Shown here: piece by piece, positions 14,953-24,188 of the stretch
Layout: each line of letters starts with the position of its first letter
Numbering within the stretch: position 1 is the stretch's first letter
Origin: Companilactobacillus jidongensis
Lineage (GTDB): Bacteria; Bacillota; Bacilli; Lactobacillales; Lactobacillaceae
Assembly: GCF_003946575.1 (NCBI RefSeq)
Contig: NZ_RHOP01000008.1
Span: 46,833-110,832, forward strand
DNA length: 64,000 nt
Direction of reading: 5' to 3'
The notes under the pieces: model-generated
Databases searched by the model: none
Told to the model about the DNA's origin: nothing
The model's input: the letters and a program-made list of their open reading frames with translations, nothing else
Program-made: the position numbers and the translations under genes

Positions 14953-17753
14953 TATTTGAATATTTTTAATTTTTTATTTGAACTTTCTTCAGATACTATT
15001 TCCGAAATGAAATATAATTCATCTTTCGGAATTTGTATTTTTAGTTGACCTTCATATGGAGATAAAGTTTTTTTGACTAATTGATAAATATTCTCTATTT
15101 GTTCAGAAGGGGTATTTGGATATTTTATTGATTCTTTGGTCAAGGCTCTTTCAAAAACAAAACATGTATGAACTACACATTTGACTATCATACTATTAGA
15201 AAATTTAACGTTCATATCAGAACTTAAATTATTCATCCAAGCAATCAATGTTTTAGTCATTAAATATGGATTTAAGTAAATTAAGCTTGTTTTTAAAATA
15301 TCAATACAAATATCAGAAATAACAATACTTTCATGGCCATGTTTTGTATTTTTTCTTGTTATTTCTTTATTTCCAATTGTGGATCTTAATATTTCTTCGC
15401 CATTTCCGCCAATAAGTGATTCAAGAGTAATATGTGGAACCTTAAGATTAGTCTTTCTAGTGCCAACTGTAGCAATTATGTCAAATTTATCTTTTATTTT
15501 GGGTATTTCTTCAGATAGTTTTAATGCAGATATTGTTTTAACTACCACTGGTTCAGAGGTAGTCTCATTAACTATGTTTACTATAATTGTTTTTAATCTT
15601 TCCGCGGTGCCACTTCCAGTCATACAAATAGATAAGATAGCTTTTGGTAGGTTTGAATCGCTCTGCCTTAGGGAAGATGTTACAGTTTCAACAAAATCAT
15701 TTTTAATAGAATTATGTAATCCAGTCAAATCCATATCTAAATAGTTAGTTTTTCTGACTGTATCCAAGACAATTAGTGTTGTTACAAATGGAATTATTTT
15801 TATAGGTATACTTGTTTTCTTTTCAATTTGTTCTTGAAGATGTACTAATGATCCCATATCAACAAGTAATAAAACGCCACATCCTTGATTCAGCAAGTTT
15901 ATTTTTTCAACCATTCTATCAATAATATCTGTGGGAGAGGTATTTAAAGACATATCTAATGACGCAATGTTGTTTGCTCCGAATAATTCACTAGCAACTT
16001 CAACCATTGAACTAGCGGTACTATTCCCATGAGCAATTACAAGTATACCGACCTTATTGTTTGATCCGGTATGCATTTTTTCTAATGATGAAAGTAATAA
16101 AGTTAAATATATTACTTCAATATTTGGAAGAATCAAGTCTTCCTCTTGATATATTTCCTTACTAAATAGTTTGGCAACAATGTATTCATTTTTGTAATCT
16201 TTTTGAATTCTATCAACTTCGTTTTTCATTAATACATGTGTTTCACGATTTCTGTTACTTAAGTATGTATCTATATGCATACCAATATAATATATAAATC
16301 TTTCATCAAACTTCTCATTTAAATTATCTTCAGCAATTCTATATAATTTTTTAGTTAGATTCAGTACTCGGGGACTTATAAAGTTTTGTAATTTTATCGT
16401 CTCGGCGGGTTCTTTCAAAAATTCATTAATGTGTTGACGTAGCTCATGCATAATAGAATTTTGTATATCTTTGTTATCCATGCCTTGTGATTTCAATTGT
16501 TCAACTTGTTTAGTCATATCTTGATATATGTTTTTCTCAATTGGTAAAGAAGTTCTTCGTGAATCATATGAATAGATTGAATGTAATGGTACCAGTGAAG
16601 TCACCTGTGTGATCAGTCCCTTTTCAGTTTGGCGTAATTTGTTCTTTTGAAGTTCCTCCGGTAATGTGGAGCGATTAACCAGAACATCACCATCTTCATC
16701 AATACTATTTAGAAATGCTCTAGCACAAATTAATTGTATTTGAGATTTCAATTGACCGATATTACCGTAGTTATCACTAAAAAGTAATGTTTCAATTACA
16801 TCTACGCTGACATCAAGATCTCTTCTTATACGACTAGATTCATTTCTGAAAAGGTAATTGATTATTTGAATTTGTTCACGTAATCCTTTCTCACTAAGAG
16901 AAGGGATTTTTATAATTGTTGGAATTCTTCTAAGAAAAGTCTCAAGTAAGTTCGATTTGGGATCTTCATTAGTTGCGGCGACGATTAGTACGTTTGCCTG
17001 TCGACGTTTCCCTGTTTCACCCAATCTTGAAAAAGTACCTGTATCCATAAATGTGAACAGCATTTCCTGACCTTCTGGAGGAAGTCTATGAACTTCATCC
17101 AAAAGTAGTACACCACCACTGGCTTTTTCAACTAACCCAGCTTTATCTTTATCAGCTCCGGTGTAAGCACCGCGAACATACCCAAATAGCTGCGATAGTA
17201 GTAGTTGAGAATTATTATAATAATCCGCGCAATTAAAAGTAATAAATGGGGCAGTATCTGAAATCTGATTTCGGAATTTAGAATATTCATAAATAACGTT
17301 TGCAAAAAATGTTTTACCGGATCCTGTGGGTCCTAGTAAAAGCATATCAAGTCCTGTCGGAGGGTACATTATTGCGGCTTTAGCTTGTTTCACTGCTGTT
17401 CTTAAACTTTGTTGGCTTCCAATTATTTGGTTAAAAGGATCTCCAGTAGTTTGTGGCAATATACTTGATTCTATTTTTTTATTCAAATCATTTGTTATGA
17501 ATTTATCAGGAATATTAATTTCATTTTGTTTAAGTACAGTTACGGGAATGAATTTTACTGGATACTTTTTGATCTTCACAACCAAACCATCTTTTACAAG
17601 CCGATTGAGTTCTAAACTGCTGTTGGATCTAGAAATACCCGTTGATTTTTCCAAATCAGCGGCACTACTTCCCTGTTCTTTTAAAACTATCTCTTTGGTT
17701 TTTGGAGCCCAATATTTTTGGAGAGCATCATAAATTATTTCATTACGTTTCAA
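14952..17753 (-). CDS. dgaR: Sigma-54-dependent transcriptional activator, LevR/DgaR type
   Basis: A 933-residue activator. The N-terminal winged helix (1-70; LEKSTGISRSNSSLELNRL) precedes an AAA+ domain with Walker A GPTGSGKTF near 140, the sigma-54 contact loop GAYTGA (usual form GAFTGA) and Walker B GGVLLLDEVHRL. A first PRD follows (about 460-560), then a mannose-type EIIA-like domain (VLVIAHGNSTASSM, His present), an EIIB-like region and a C-terminal PRD. Such proteins are tuned by PTS phosphorylation. The start is TTG after AAGGAGG. It lies between its two targets, dgaEF and dgaABCD. Confidence 0.9.
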   Translation of the reverse strand: MKRNEIIYDALQKYWAPKTKEIVLKEQGSSAADLEKSTGISRSNSSLELNRLVKDGLVVKIKKYPVKFIPVTVLKQNEINIPDKFITNDLNKKIESSILPQTTGDPFNQIIGSQQSLRTAVKQAKAAIMYPPTGLDMLLLGPTGSGKTFFANVIYEYSKFRNQISDTAPFITFNCADYYNNSQLLLSQLFGYVRGAYTGADKDKAGLVEKASGGVLLLDEVHRLPPEGQEMLFTFMDTGTFSRLGETGKRRQANVLIVAATNEDPKSNLLETFLRRIPTIIKIPSLSEKGLREQIQIINYLFRNESSRIRRDLDVSVDVIETLLFSDNYGNIGQLKSQIQLICARAFLNSIDEDGDVLVNRSTLPEELQKNKLRQTEKGLITQVTSLVPLHSIYSYDSRRTSLPIEKNIYQDMTKQVEQLKSQGMDNKDIQNSIMHELRQHINEFLKEPAETIKLQNFISPRVLNLTKKLYRIAEDNLNEKFDERFIYYIGMHIDTYLSNRNRETHVLMKNEVDRIQKDYKNEYIVAKLFSKEIYQEEDLILPNIEVIYLTLLLSSLEKMHTGSNNKVGILVIAHGNSTASSMVEVASELFGANNIASLDMSLNTSPTDIIDRMVEKINLLNQGCGVLLLVDMGSLVHLQEQIEKKTSIPIKIIPFVTTLIVLDTVRKTNYLDMDLTGLHNSIKNDFVETVTSSLRQSDSNLPKAILSICMTGSGTAERLKTIIVNIVNETTSEPVVVKTISALKLSEEIPKIKDKFDIIATVGTRKTNLKVPHITLESLIGGNGEEILRSTIGNKEITRKNTKHGHESIVISDICIDILKTSLIYLNPYLMTKTLIAWMNNLSSDMNVKFSNSMIVKCVVHTCFVFERALTKESIKYPNTPSEQIENIYQLVKKTLSPYEGQLKIQIPKDELYFISEIVSEESSNKKLKIFK

Positions 17754-17880
17754 AAAAACACCTCCTTATTAATATAAAAGAATACGATTAATTCTTATTA
17801 TGGACTTAGCTTGTTGGGATAACTAGCTCCTTAAAAATTATATTATTATACTGTTTGATTTGGCAAAATATTGATTTATG

Positions 17881-17935
17881 AGTGTATTTTATTTTTACAT
17901 AAGTGTTTTTTAAACCGCTCTAAGTGTATTAGTAA
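17881..17935 (+). promoter_or_regulatory. Upstream activator repeats for dgaABCD (DgaR site)
   Basis: Three direct repeats beginning AGTGT at 17881, 17902 and 17923 (AGTGTATTTTA, AGTGTTTTTTAAAC, AGTGTATTAGTAAA) are spaced exactly 21 bp. They lie about 50-95 bp upstream of the -24 element. The same motif and spacing occur before dgaE. Confidence 0.72.
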
Positions 17936-17973
17936 ATCATCTTAAGTTCACTGAAATAGGCATTTTGAGAAGT

Positions 17974-17988
17974 TGGCATATAGATTGC
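17974..17988 (+). promoter_or_regulatory. Sigma-54 (-24/-12) promoter of dgaABCD
   Basis: TGGCATATAGATTGC has GG and GC separated by exactly 10 bp, 33 bp before the dgaA start. With DgaR encoded next door this is a confident RpoN promoter. Confidence 0.9.
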
Positions 17989-18021
17989 TTTTAGTAATGT
18001 GAGCAGATGGGAGGGATAAAT

Positions 18022-18441
18022 TTGAGAGAAAAAAACAAAATCATTTTACTCACACATGGTGGATGGGGCAACTCACTTATCAGTAGTATGGGCATGTTGG
18101 TTGGAAAAACAGAAAATGTATTTGATATAGCGTTGGAGCCTTCTATGACTTTAGAGCAGTACATAGAAAGAATACAGGAAGAATCTAATCCAGTTGATGA
18201 AAATACATTGGTACTTACTGATATTCCTGGCGGTACCACTAGTAATGTGGCATTGAGATTAACAAGAAAATATCCTTGGAAAATAATATCAGGCGTTAAT
18301 TCGCTGATGCTTATTGAGGCAATAATGCATCAAGATGAAAATATTTCTGATGAATTAGTAAACAAAATTTTAGATGCAGGAAATCAAAGCCAGAAAATTT
18401 TGAAAATACCAGTATCGGTTAAAAATAAGGAGGAATCATAA
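18022..18441 (+). CDS. dgaA: PTS EIIA, mannose family (glucosaminate-type)
   Basis: A 139-residue mannose-type EIIA. The phosphorylated His is in ILLTHGGWG close to the N terminus. I chose the TTG at 18022, 7 nt after GGGAGG; the ATG at 18007 overlaps that ribosome site. IPGGTTSNVALRL is the usual EIIA active-site loop. First gene of the sigma-54-dependent operon; accepts phosphate from HPr and passes it to DgaB. Confidence 0.88.
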   Translation: MREKNKIILLTHGGWGNSLISSMGMLVGKTENVFDIALEPSMTLEQYIERIQEESNPVDENTLVLTDIPGGTTSNVALRLTRKYPWKIISGVNSLMLIEAIMHQDENISDELVNKILDAGNQSQKILKIPVSVKNKEES

Positions 18442-18443
18442 TT

Positions 18444-18935
18444 ATGGAAGTCGTATTATGTCGAGTTGATAGTCGTTTAATTCATGGACAAGTAGTTACA
18501 AAATGGGTTAATCAATCAAATGCTAATAGAATTATTGTTGTAAGCGAAGAACTAGAACAAGATGAATTTATGCGTAGTGTTTATTTAATGGCTGCACCAC
18601 CAGAAGTTAAGGTAGATTGCTTAGGAATTGAATCAATGAAAAAAGCAAAAGAATCTGGAGACCTGGATAAAGGTAAAATTTTGTTGATTTTGCCAGATTT
18701 AAAGAAACTCAAAGAACTTGTGGATGCTGGATTATATAAAGGTGAAGTTCAAGTTGGAGGTCTTGGTGGTGGTCCAAATCGTAAGGTTGTGTTCCAAAAT
18801 ATCACACTTGATCAAGCTGATGTAGATATTTTACAAAATTTATCTGACGACGGAATTTCAGTTTATTTTCAAACAATTCCTGAAGATACGCCACAAAAAT
18901 TAGACAAAATTATTTCAAAATATGGAAAGGAGTGA
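18444..18935 (+). CDS. dgaB: PTS EIIB, mannose/sorbose family
   Basis: A 163-residue EIIB. The phospho-His lies in the signature RVDSRLIHGQVVTKW. It transfers phosphate to the incoming substrate during translocation by DgaCD. GGAGG precedes the ATG; the gene is 2 bp after dgaA and 5 bp before the dgaC start. Confidence 0.92.
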   Translation: MEVVLCRVDSRLIHGQVVTKWVNQSNANRIIVVSEELEQDEFMRSVYLMAAPPEVKVDCLGIESMKKAKESGDLDKGKILLILPDLKKLKELVDAGLYKGEVQVGGLGGGPNRKVVFQNITLDQADVDILQNLSDDGISVYFQTIPEDTPQKLDKIISKYGKE

Positions 18936-18940
18936 ATACA

Positions 18941-19687
18941 ATGCATGCTGTAGGATTATCTATTGCAATGGGGTTATATTTTTGGTTTGCTAATCTTCGT
19001 TTTGGATATACATTTTCAGGAATGCTAAAACAACCATTGAGCGTTGCCTTAGTTGTTGGACTTCTAACAGGTAAAATGGCTGATGCAATGACAATTGGTG
19101 CAGGTGTACAGCTGATGTTCTTAGGAGTTACATCCACACCAGGTGGTAATGTACCTAATGATCCTGCCTTAGCTGGAACAATAGCTATTCCAATTGCGGT
19201 TGTTGTTGGACTTAGTGCACAAGCCGCCGTTGCACTAGCAGTTCCATTTGGAGTTTTAGGAGTATTTCTAGATCAATTGCGTCGTACTATTAATGCTACA
19301 TGGGTACATATGGCTGACAATGACGCAGAAAAGTTAAATTATCGTGGTATTTATTTAGCGGCATTTCTTTATCCAGCAATTATGGGATTAATTATTCGTT
19401 TCCCAGTAGTTTTTGCCGCAAATTATTTTGGTCAAGGTGCCGTTCAAAGCTTAATTAGTATAATTCCACAATGGTTGATGCATGGCTTCGAAGTAATGGG
19501 AGCCATTCTTCCTGCACTTGGATTTGCATTAACTATATCAGTTATTGGTAAGAAAACATTATTACCTTATTTCTTAATTGGATTTATTGCCGTTATGTAC
19601 TTTAAGGCAGATATTATGGCAATAGCTGTCATTGGTACATGTATTGCTTTCTTAGTTCGTAATAATGCGTTGAAGGAGGAAGCATAA
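18941..19687 (+). CDS. dgaC: PTS EIIC, mannose family
   Basis: A 248-residue membrane channel subunit with about six or seven helices. It carries the family stretch GLLTGKMADAMTIGAGVQLMFLG and the GGNVPNDPALAGTIAIP loop. The start is the ATG at 18941, 9 nt after AAAGGAG. The stop overlaps the dgaD start by one base. With DgaD it forms the membrane complex; D-glucosaminate is inferred from the linked dgaEF and dgaR. Confidence 0.9.
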   Translation: MHAVGLSIAMGLYFWFANLRFGYTFSGMLKQPLSVALVVGLLTGKMADAMTIGAGVQLMFLGVTSTPGGNVPNDPALAGTIAIPIAVVVGLSAQAAVALAVPFGVLGVFLDQLRRTINATWVHMADNDAEKLNYRGIYLAAFLYPAIMGLIIRFPVVFAANYFGQGAVQSLISIIPQWLMHGFEVMGAILPALGFALTISVIGKKTLLPYFLIGFIAVMYFKADIMAIAVIGTCIAFLVRNNALKEEA

Positions 19688-20532
19688 TGGAAAATACAGA
19701 AACTAAACCAGAAGTAAAGACTAACAAATTATCCAAAAAAGAAGTTAATAAAGCATTTTGGATCTATCAATTAGGTTGTGAAGAGTCTAATTCCTATGAA
19801 AGACTTCAGAGTCTGATTTTCTGTGCATCAATGATTCCAGCTATAAAAAAATTATATACACATGATGAAGATGCGCAAAAAGATGCTTTGAAACGTCATC
19901 TGGTATTTTTCAATACTGAGGGTACCATTGGTGCGTCAATTCAAGGTATTGCGCTTGCGATGGAAGAAGAAAAAGCAAATGGTGCAGAAATTTCCGATTC
20001 AGCCATTACTTCAATCAAAACCGGTTTAATGGGTCCACTTGCTGGTATTGGTGATTCAGTTATATGGGCAGCTTTAATGCCAATTATTATTTCAATTTTT
20101 ATTCCAATGGCAAAACAAGGAAGTGCACTAGGTGGAGTAGGACCATTAGTTATTTATACGATTGTGACGATGTATATTAGTTACTTACTTATTAAACGTA
20201 GTTACAGGTTAGGTAAAGCTTCTATTACGTCGTTATTGCAAAATGGTATGATCAAACAGGTTATATATGGTGCCAATGTTTTGGGTATGATGATGATGGG
20301 TGCATTGTCTGCCAGTTATGTTACTGTATCAACACCATTAAAATTACATGTATCTGGTGGTTCAACAATTGTTTTACAAACAATATTAGATAGTATGTTT
20401 AAAGGAGTTTTACCGTTACTTGCTGTTTTCTCTATTTATTGGTTTATGGAAAAGAAAGGTCCGCGTTATGGAATAATAATAGGTAGTATTATTGTTATTA
20501 GTCTGGTCGGATCATTCTTTGGAATTTTGTAA
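19687..20532 (+). CDS. dgaD: PTS EIID, mannose family
   Basis: A 281-residue EIID. The long cytoplasmic N-terminal part has the signature FNTEGTIGASIQGIALAMEEE and GLMGPLAGIGDSVIWA. Helices follow at the C-terminal end. AAGGAGG precedes the ATG. Last gene of the operon, followed by a strong hairpin. No dgaEF follows on this strand; those enzymes are encoded on the other side of dgaR. Confidence 0.92.
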   Translation: MENTETKPEVKTNKLSKKEVNKAFWIYQLGCEESNSYERLQSLIFCASMIPAIKKLYTHDEDAQKDALKRHLVFFNTEGTIGASIQGIALAMEEEKANGAEISDSAITSIKTGLMGPLAGIGDSVIWAALMPIIISIFIPMAKQGSALGGVGPLVIYTIVTMYISYLLIKRSYRLGKASITSLLQNGMIKQVIYGANVLGMMMMGALSASYVTVSTPLKLHVSGGSTIVLQTILDSMFKGVLPLLAVFSIYWFMEKKGPRYGIIIGSIIVISLVGSFFGIL

Positions 20533-20566
20533 AAGAAGTAATATTTTCCCCTAGATATTGCGTTTT

Positions 20567-20600
20567 AAAGAACATATCATATATGATATGTTCTTTTTAT
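20567..20600. terminator. Terminator after dgaD
   Basis: AAAGAACATATCAT pairs with ATGATATGTTCTTT and is followed by T residues; the operon ends here. Confidence 0.9.
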
Positions 20601-20716
20601 TATGTATTTTTTTATTCAATGCACCGCTGCCACAAATATCACAATTATTTTCTATAGACAATAGATATAACTTAATATTTGTTATACTAAAAACATAGCT
20701 ATAGGAGGGGATTATT

Positions 20717-21571
20717 ATGATCAAATGTCCAAACTGTGGGGCAGAGAACAAAACGGGAGTCAAGTTTTGTACGAAATGTGGTATGCAGCTATCTGGGGAT
20801 GATGCTGCAAAGCCATCAGCAAATACTAATGGTTCGCCACAGGCAAGCGAACGGATTCAAGTATTCAAAAAGCATTCATTAAACTATTTTGAATGGTTTA
20901 CTAAGTCTCTAAAGAATCCATCAATAGTAAAAAATGGTAACAAATACTTTGGCCTGGTAACGCTCTTGCTAAATTCAATTTTAGTTGCATATATTTTTCA
21001 TATTTTGGGAAACAAAATATTGGTCGCATTTGTGGAACAGGCTAACGAATTGATGAACACGTTTAATCGTGATTCAAGTTCGATATCTGCTATTCCAACT
21101 GGCCTTTCGCTCTATCTGCGACTATTAATGATAGTGTTGATTTATAATGTTATTTTTTCATTAGTTGGCTTCCTATCAAAGAAGTATTTAATTGGTGATA
21201 ATATCAGTCTATCCGGTTACTTGAATCAATTGGGAAGTTACAGCAATGGCATGTTAGTAGTGGATATTATTAGTATTATTATTTTATGGATAACCTTGCC
21301 AACTGATTTTTCGATGATTGAAAGCCATTATGGCTTTATTTACGTATTCATTTTTGCCATATCACTACTATCATTGATATGGTCAATAGCATTCATTGGT
21401 TCAATTTTGATTTCAGATGGCAAATCAAAAATGGACAAAATTTATGTAGCTGTTTTAGCAGAAATCATTGTTGGAATCGTATTGTTCATAGTATTAAAGG
21501 GCGTTTATAGTTCGGTTGCAGCAAACTACTCGAGTATCGGATCAGGTATGCTACAAGGGATATTAAGCTAA
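20717..21571 (+). CDS. Zinc-ribbon multi-pass membrane protein
   Basis: A 284-residue protein with an N-terminal double-CxxC zinc ribbon (CPNCGAENKTGVKFCTKCG, residues 4-22). A Ser/Asn-rich linker and five or six membrane helices in a Yip1/YIP-like pattern follow. AGGAGGGG precedes the ATG. It overlaps the GDSL lipoprotein gene by one base and is two genes before a second zinc-ribbon protein. Function unknown; a cell-envelope role is inferred from the neighbours. Confidence 0.75.
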   Translation: MIKCPNCGAENKTGVKFCTKCGMQLSGDDAAKPSANTNGSPQASERIQVFKKHSLNYFEWFTKSLKNPSIVKNGNKYFGLVTLLLNSILVAYIFHILGNKILVAFVEQANELMNTFNRDSSSISAIPTGLSLYLRLLMIVLIYNVIFSLVGFLSKKYLIGDNISLSGYLNQLGSYSNGMLVVDIISIIILWITLPTDFSMIESHYGFIYVFIFAISLLSLIWSIAFIGSILISDGKSKMDKIYVAVLAEIIVGIVLFIVLKGVYSSVAANYSSIGSGMLQGILS

Positions 21572-22371
21572 TGAGGAAGCGAAAAATATTTTTTTCTGTA
21601 TTGATTGTTCTTTTGACAATATTAGTCACAGCTTGTACACAACAAAAGAGTAGTTCGAAAAATACAGATAGTAAGGTTGAAACTAAGCAAAACCAAAAGA
21701 CCTCCAAGGTTAAAAATATAAATAAAAAAGCAATTTTATCTAACCTGAAAAGTTCTAATAAAAAAAGTCTGACCTACTATGCCTTAGGTGATTCGCTATC
21801 AGTTGGATTGTTTTCTAATACCGAACAAACTAGATTTACCAGCTTATTTGCGGAAGACTTGCGCAATGGTACAGGCAAAAAAGTAATCGAAGATAACAAT
21901 TCGTCAGTAGGTAAGACGGTGACGAATTTTGGATTACCAAATGTTCAGAATGTAATTGTGGCTGATCCAGATATTGTCACGATTGAATTTGGAACTAATG
22001 ATTCAGCATACGGAGTAGATGCTAAGAATCTGGGAGACTTTATTACTAATCTGGATAGTTTAGTTAGCCAAGTTAAGTCACAGACTAACGCCAAGATACT
22101 ATTGATGACTACTTGGTCGCCGAGCGACGGTAAATACGTTTCTAATGATGCCATTTATGATCGAGAAATCAAACGAATCGGTGCTAAGTATGGCGTTCCA
22201 GTAGTAGATTTATCAACTATTTGGAAGAACAATCCTAGTGTTACTAAGAATGACTTGGGATACAGTCAAATCTATAACATCCAGAAGGACAATTTCCACC
22301 CAAATCAATTGGGACACGAAAAAATTGCCAAATTGTTGTATGAAACTGTAAAAAATCAAGAAATGAAATAA
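21571..22371 (+). CDS. SGNH/GDSL-hydrolase lipoprotein
   Basis: A 266-residue secreted lipoprotein. The signal peptide ends in the lipobox LVTAC (lipidated Cys near residue 22). A Lys/Ser-rich spacer precedes an SGNH hydrolase domain with block I YALGDSLSVG (nucleophile Ser), block III FGTNDS and block V DNFHPNQLGH (catalytic Asp and His). Likely an esterase or deacetylase acting on cell-wall or extracellular acyl groups. Translationally coupled to the preceding gene. Confidence 0.85.
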   Translation: MRKRKIFFSVLIVLLTILVTACTQQKSSSKNTDSKVETKQNQKTSKVKNINKKAILSNLKSSNKKSLTYYALGDSLSVGLFSNTEQTRFTSLFAEDLRNGTGKKVIEDNNSSVGKTVTNFGLPNVQNVIVADPDIVTIEFGTNDSAYGVDAKNLGDFITNLDSLVSQVKSQTNAKILLMTTWSPSDGKYVSNDAIYDREIKRIGAKYGVPVVDLSTIWKNNPSVTKNDLGYSQIYNIQKDNFHPNQLGHEKIAKLLYETVKNQEMK

Positions 22372-22380
22372 GGGGATATT

Positions 22381-23508
22381 ATGGGGAATCTAGATTATTG
22401 TCCTAATTGCGGTCACAAAATTGAACCAACTGATGAATTTTGCCCCAATTGTGGATTTAACATTAAGAAATTTGTTGCGGAAGATGAAAATACCGAGAAT
22501 AAGAAAGCACCAGTCGAGAAGGTTCAAAAACCGGTCGAGGAGAAGAGTACAACTGCTCCTCAACCAAAGAAGAAAAAGAATGTTGCTGTCTGGTGGATTG
22601 TTGGAATTATTATTGTTTTACTAGGTGGGTATTTATTAGGTAACTGGTATTACGGTAAGAATCGTCAAATTCAAAATCTTCAAGATGAGGTAACTAGCGG
22701 TAAGACTGGGGAAATGAAATTGGCCCTGATCGATGAAGATGGTAATACACTTTCAACTAAAAAAATCGGTGCTTTGAAGAGGTTGTATGTCAAAGATAAC
22801 TCAGCCATTCAAAAGGTCAGAGATCAAATCAACAGTAGTCATTCTGATGGCAACTTTGTAGTTAAAGAAACTGGTAAGCAACTAGGTATTTTTAAAAAAT
22901 ATAAGATACAAGTTCGTAGTCAAGAATTATCAATTGAAACTAATATTGATAATCCTACTTTTACCGTGGACGATAAGAATGTGGCCGCTAGATCAGAAGG
23001 TGATGAATATAAGTTATCTGAAATGACTCCAGGACTTTATGACGTTACGGTTAAGAGTCGTAATAAATCTGATCAAGCGAAGTCTAAACAAGTAACGATT
23101 TCAATCAGTGATGATGATAGTGAAATCACTATGAATGTAACCAAAATCAAGAAGACGGTCATGAAAAAAACTAGTGAATCAGATGATAATGCAGATTCTA
23201 ATACTAATAGTAGTAATTCGGATGCCGAATCTAATGACCATAATTCCGATAGTTCAGCGGATTCAAGTAATTCAGATGGTGCACTAGTTGGAGACTATAC
23301 TGGAGATCCAGATCTGTCCTTATATTCAGATGGTACTTATGAGTTAGGAGACAAATCAGGTACTTACGAAGTTGTTAATAGAAATGGGAATCATGTTCAG
23401 ATTAGATATAATCAAAGTGGCGGTGGTTCAGTCACGGAATCTTATAGCTTTGATGGAACAGAATTGTATTCATCTAAATACGATACATCTTGGTATAAGT
23501 GGAACTAA
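22381..23508 (+). CDS. Zinc-ribbon single-pass membrane protein with surface domain
   Basis: A 375-residue protein. An N-terminal zinc ribbon (CPNCGHKIEPTDEFCPNCG) is followed by a Lys/Pro-rich linker, one membrane helix (about 66-88), an extracellular region of about 170 residues, a Ser/Asp/Asn-rich linker (about 270-305), and a small C-terminal beta domain. The layout is like TcaA-type proteins: zinc ribbon inside, sensor part outside. AAGGGGAT precedes the ATG. Third gene of the envelope operon. Confidence 0.75.
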   Translation: MGNLDYCPNCGHKIEPTDEFCPNCGFNIKKFVAEDENTENKKAPVEKVQKPVEEKSTTAPQPKKKKNVAVWWIVGIIIVLLGGYLLGNWYYGKNRQIQNLQDEVTSGKTGEMKLALIDEDGNTLSTKKIGALKRLYVKDNSAIQKVRDQINSSHSDGNFVVKETGKQLGIFKKYKIQVRSQELSIETNIDNPTFTVDDKNVAARSEGDEYKLSEMTPGLYDVTVKSRNKSDQAKSKQVTISISDDDSEITMNVTKIKKTVMKKTSESDDNADSNTNSSNSDAESNDHNSDSSADSSNSDGALVGDYTGDPDLSLYSDGTYELGDKSGTYEVVNRNGNHVQIRYNQSGGGSVTESYSFDGTELYSSKYDTSWYKWN

Positions 23509-23623
23509 CAATAGAAAAGTATCGTTATAACGGTGCAACTCCAATTCACCATCCGTGCAACCAATAAGTGCTAGTCAAGATTCTAGTCGCGATATATTCT
23601 GGAAATGAATCGAGGAGAGAAAA

Positions 23624-24142
23624 ATGCAAATAGGAGTACAGATACAACAGCGCCGGACACAGAATAATATGTCTCAAGAAACATTGGCAGAAAAATTACA
23701 TATATCTCGTCAGTCAATTTCCAAATGGGAGAATGGAACTTCGCTACCAAGTTTTGCGAATGTTGTTGCTATCAGTGAACTATTTGATATCTCTTTAGAT
23801 GAATTAATAAAGGGAGACGAGAATCTTATGAACGAATTGGAAAAAGGACCAAAAATGAACAAAGCAGCGTTTGCAGTTATTATAGGATTCACATTAGCGA
23901 TTGTCTTATATATTTTTTCAACGACGGTATTACATATATCGGAAGATAGTATGTACAATTGGCTGACATTACCAATTTTTATTTCATTTTTTGGATTGAT
24001 TTGGAGTATTAAATGGAAGAACATTGATAAGATAGTTTCTAAATGGACGGTTCCTTTGGCAATTATTTGGATAACAATAACGATGATACCGAATATTTAT
24101 GACTTAGTAACAGGATTTTTAGATGGATTCAATCATCGTTAA
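23624..24142 (+). CDS. XRE-family regulator with C-terminal membrane helices
   Basis: A 172-residue protein with an N-terminal HTH_3 domain (1-60; MSQETLAEKLHISRQSISKWENG) and two or three hydrophobic helices from residue 80 on. Membrane-bound XRE proteins of this kind are common in lactobacilli and often autoregulate or sense envelope state. GGAGAG precedes the ATG. The 115 bp before it show no other feature. Confidence 0.85.
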   Translation: MQIGVQIQQRRTQNNMSQETLAEKLHISRQSISKWENGTSLPSFANVVAISELFDISLDELIKGDENLMNELEKGPKMNKAAFAVIIGFTLAIVLYIFSTTVLHISEDSMYNWLTLPIFISFFGLIWSIKWKNIDKIVSKWTVPLAIIWITITMIPNIYDLVTGFLDGFNHR

Positions 24143-24151
24143 AAACTAACA

Positions 24152-24188
24152 AAAAGGAGCTTGGCATTTATTTTGCCAGGCTCCTTTT
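24152..24188. terminator. Bidirectional terminator
   Basis: AAAAGGAGC...GCTCCTTTT with inner TGGCA/TGCCA pairing, between convergent genes; it overlaps the ABC ATPase stop codon. Confidence 0.9.

Noticed and set aside
17871..17935. Short spaced repeats as a CRISPR remnant
   Set aside because: Repeats are ~11-14 bp with 7-10 bp between; no spacers of normal size and no cas genes. They fit an activator site.
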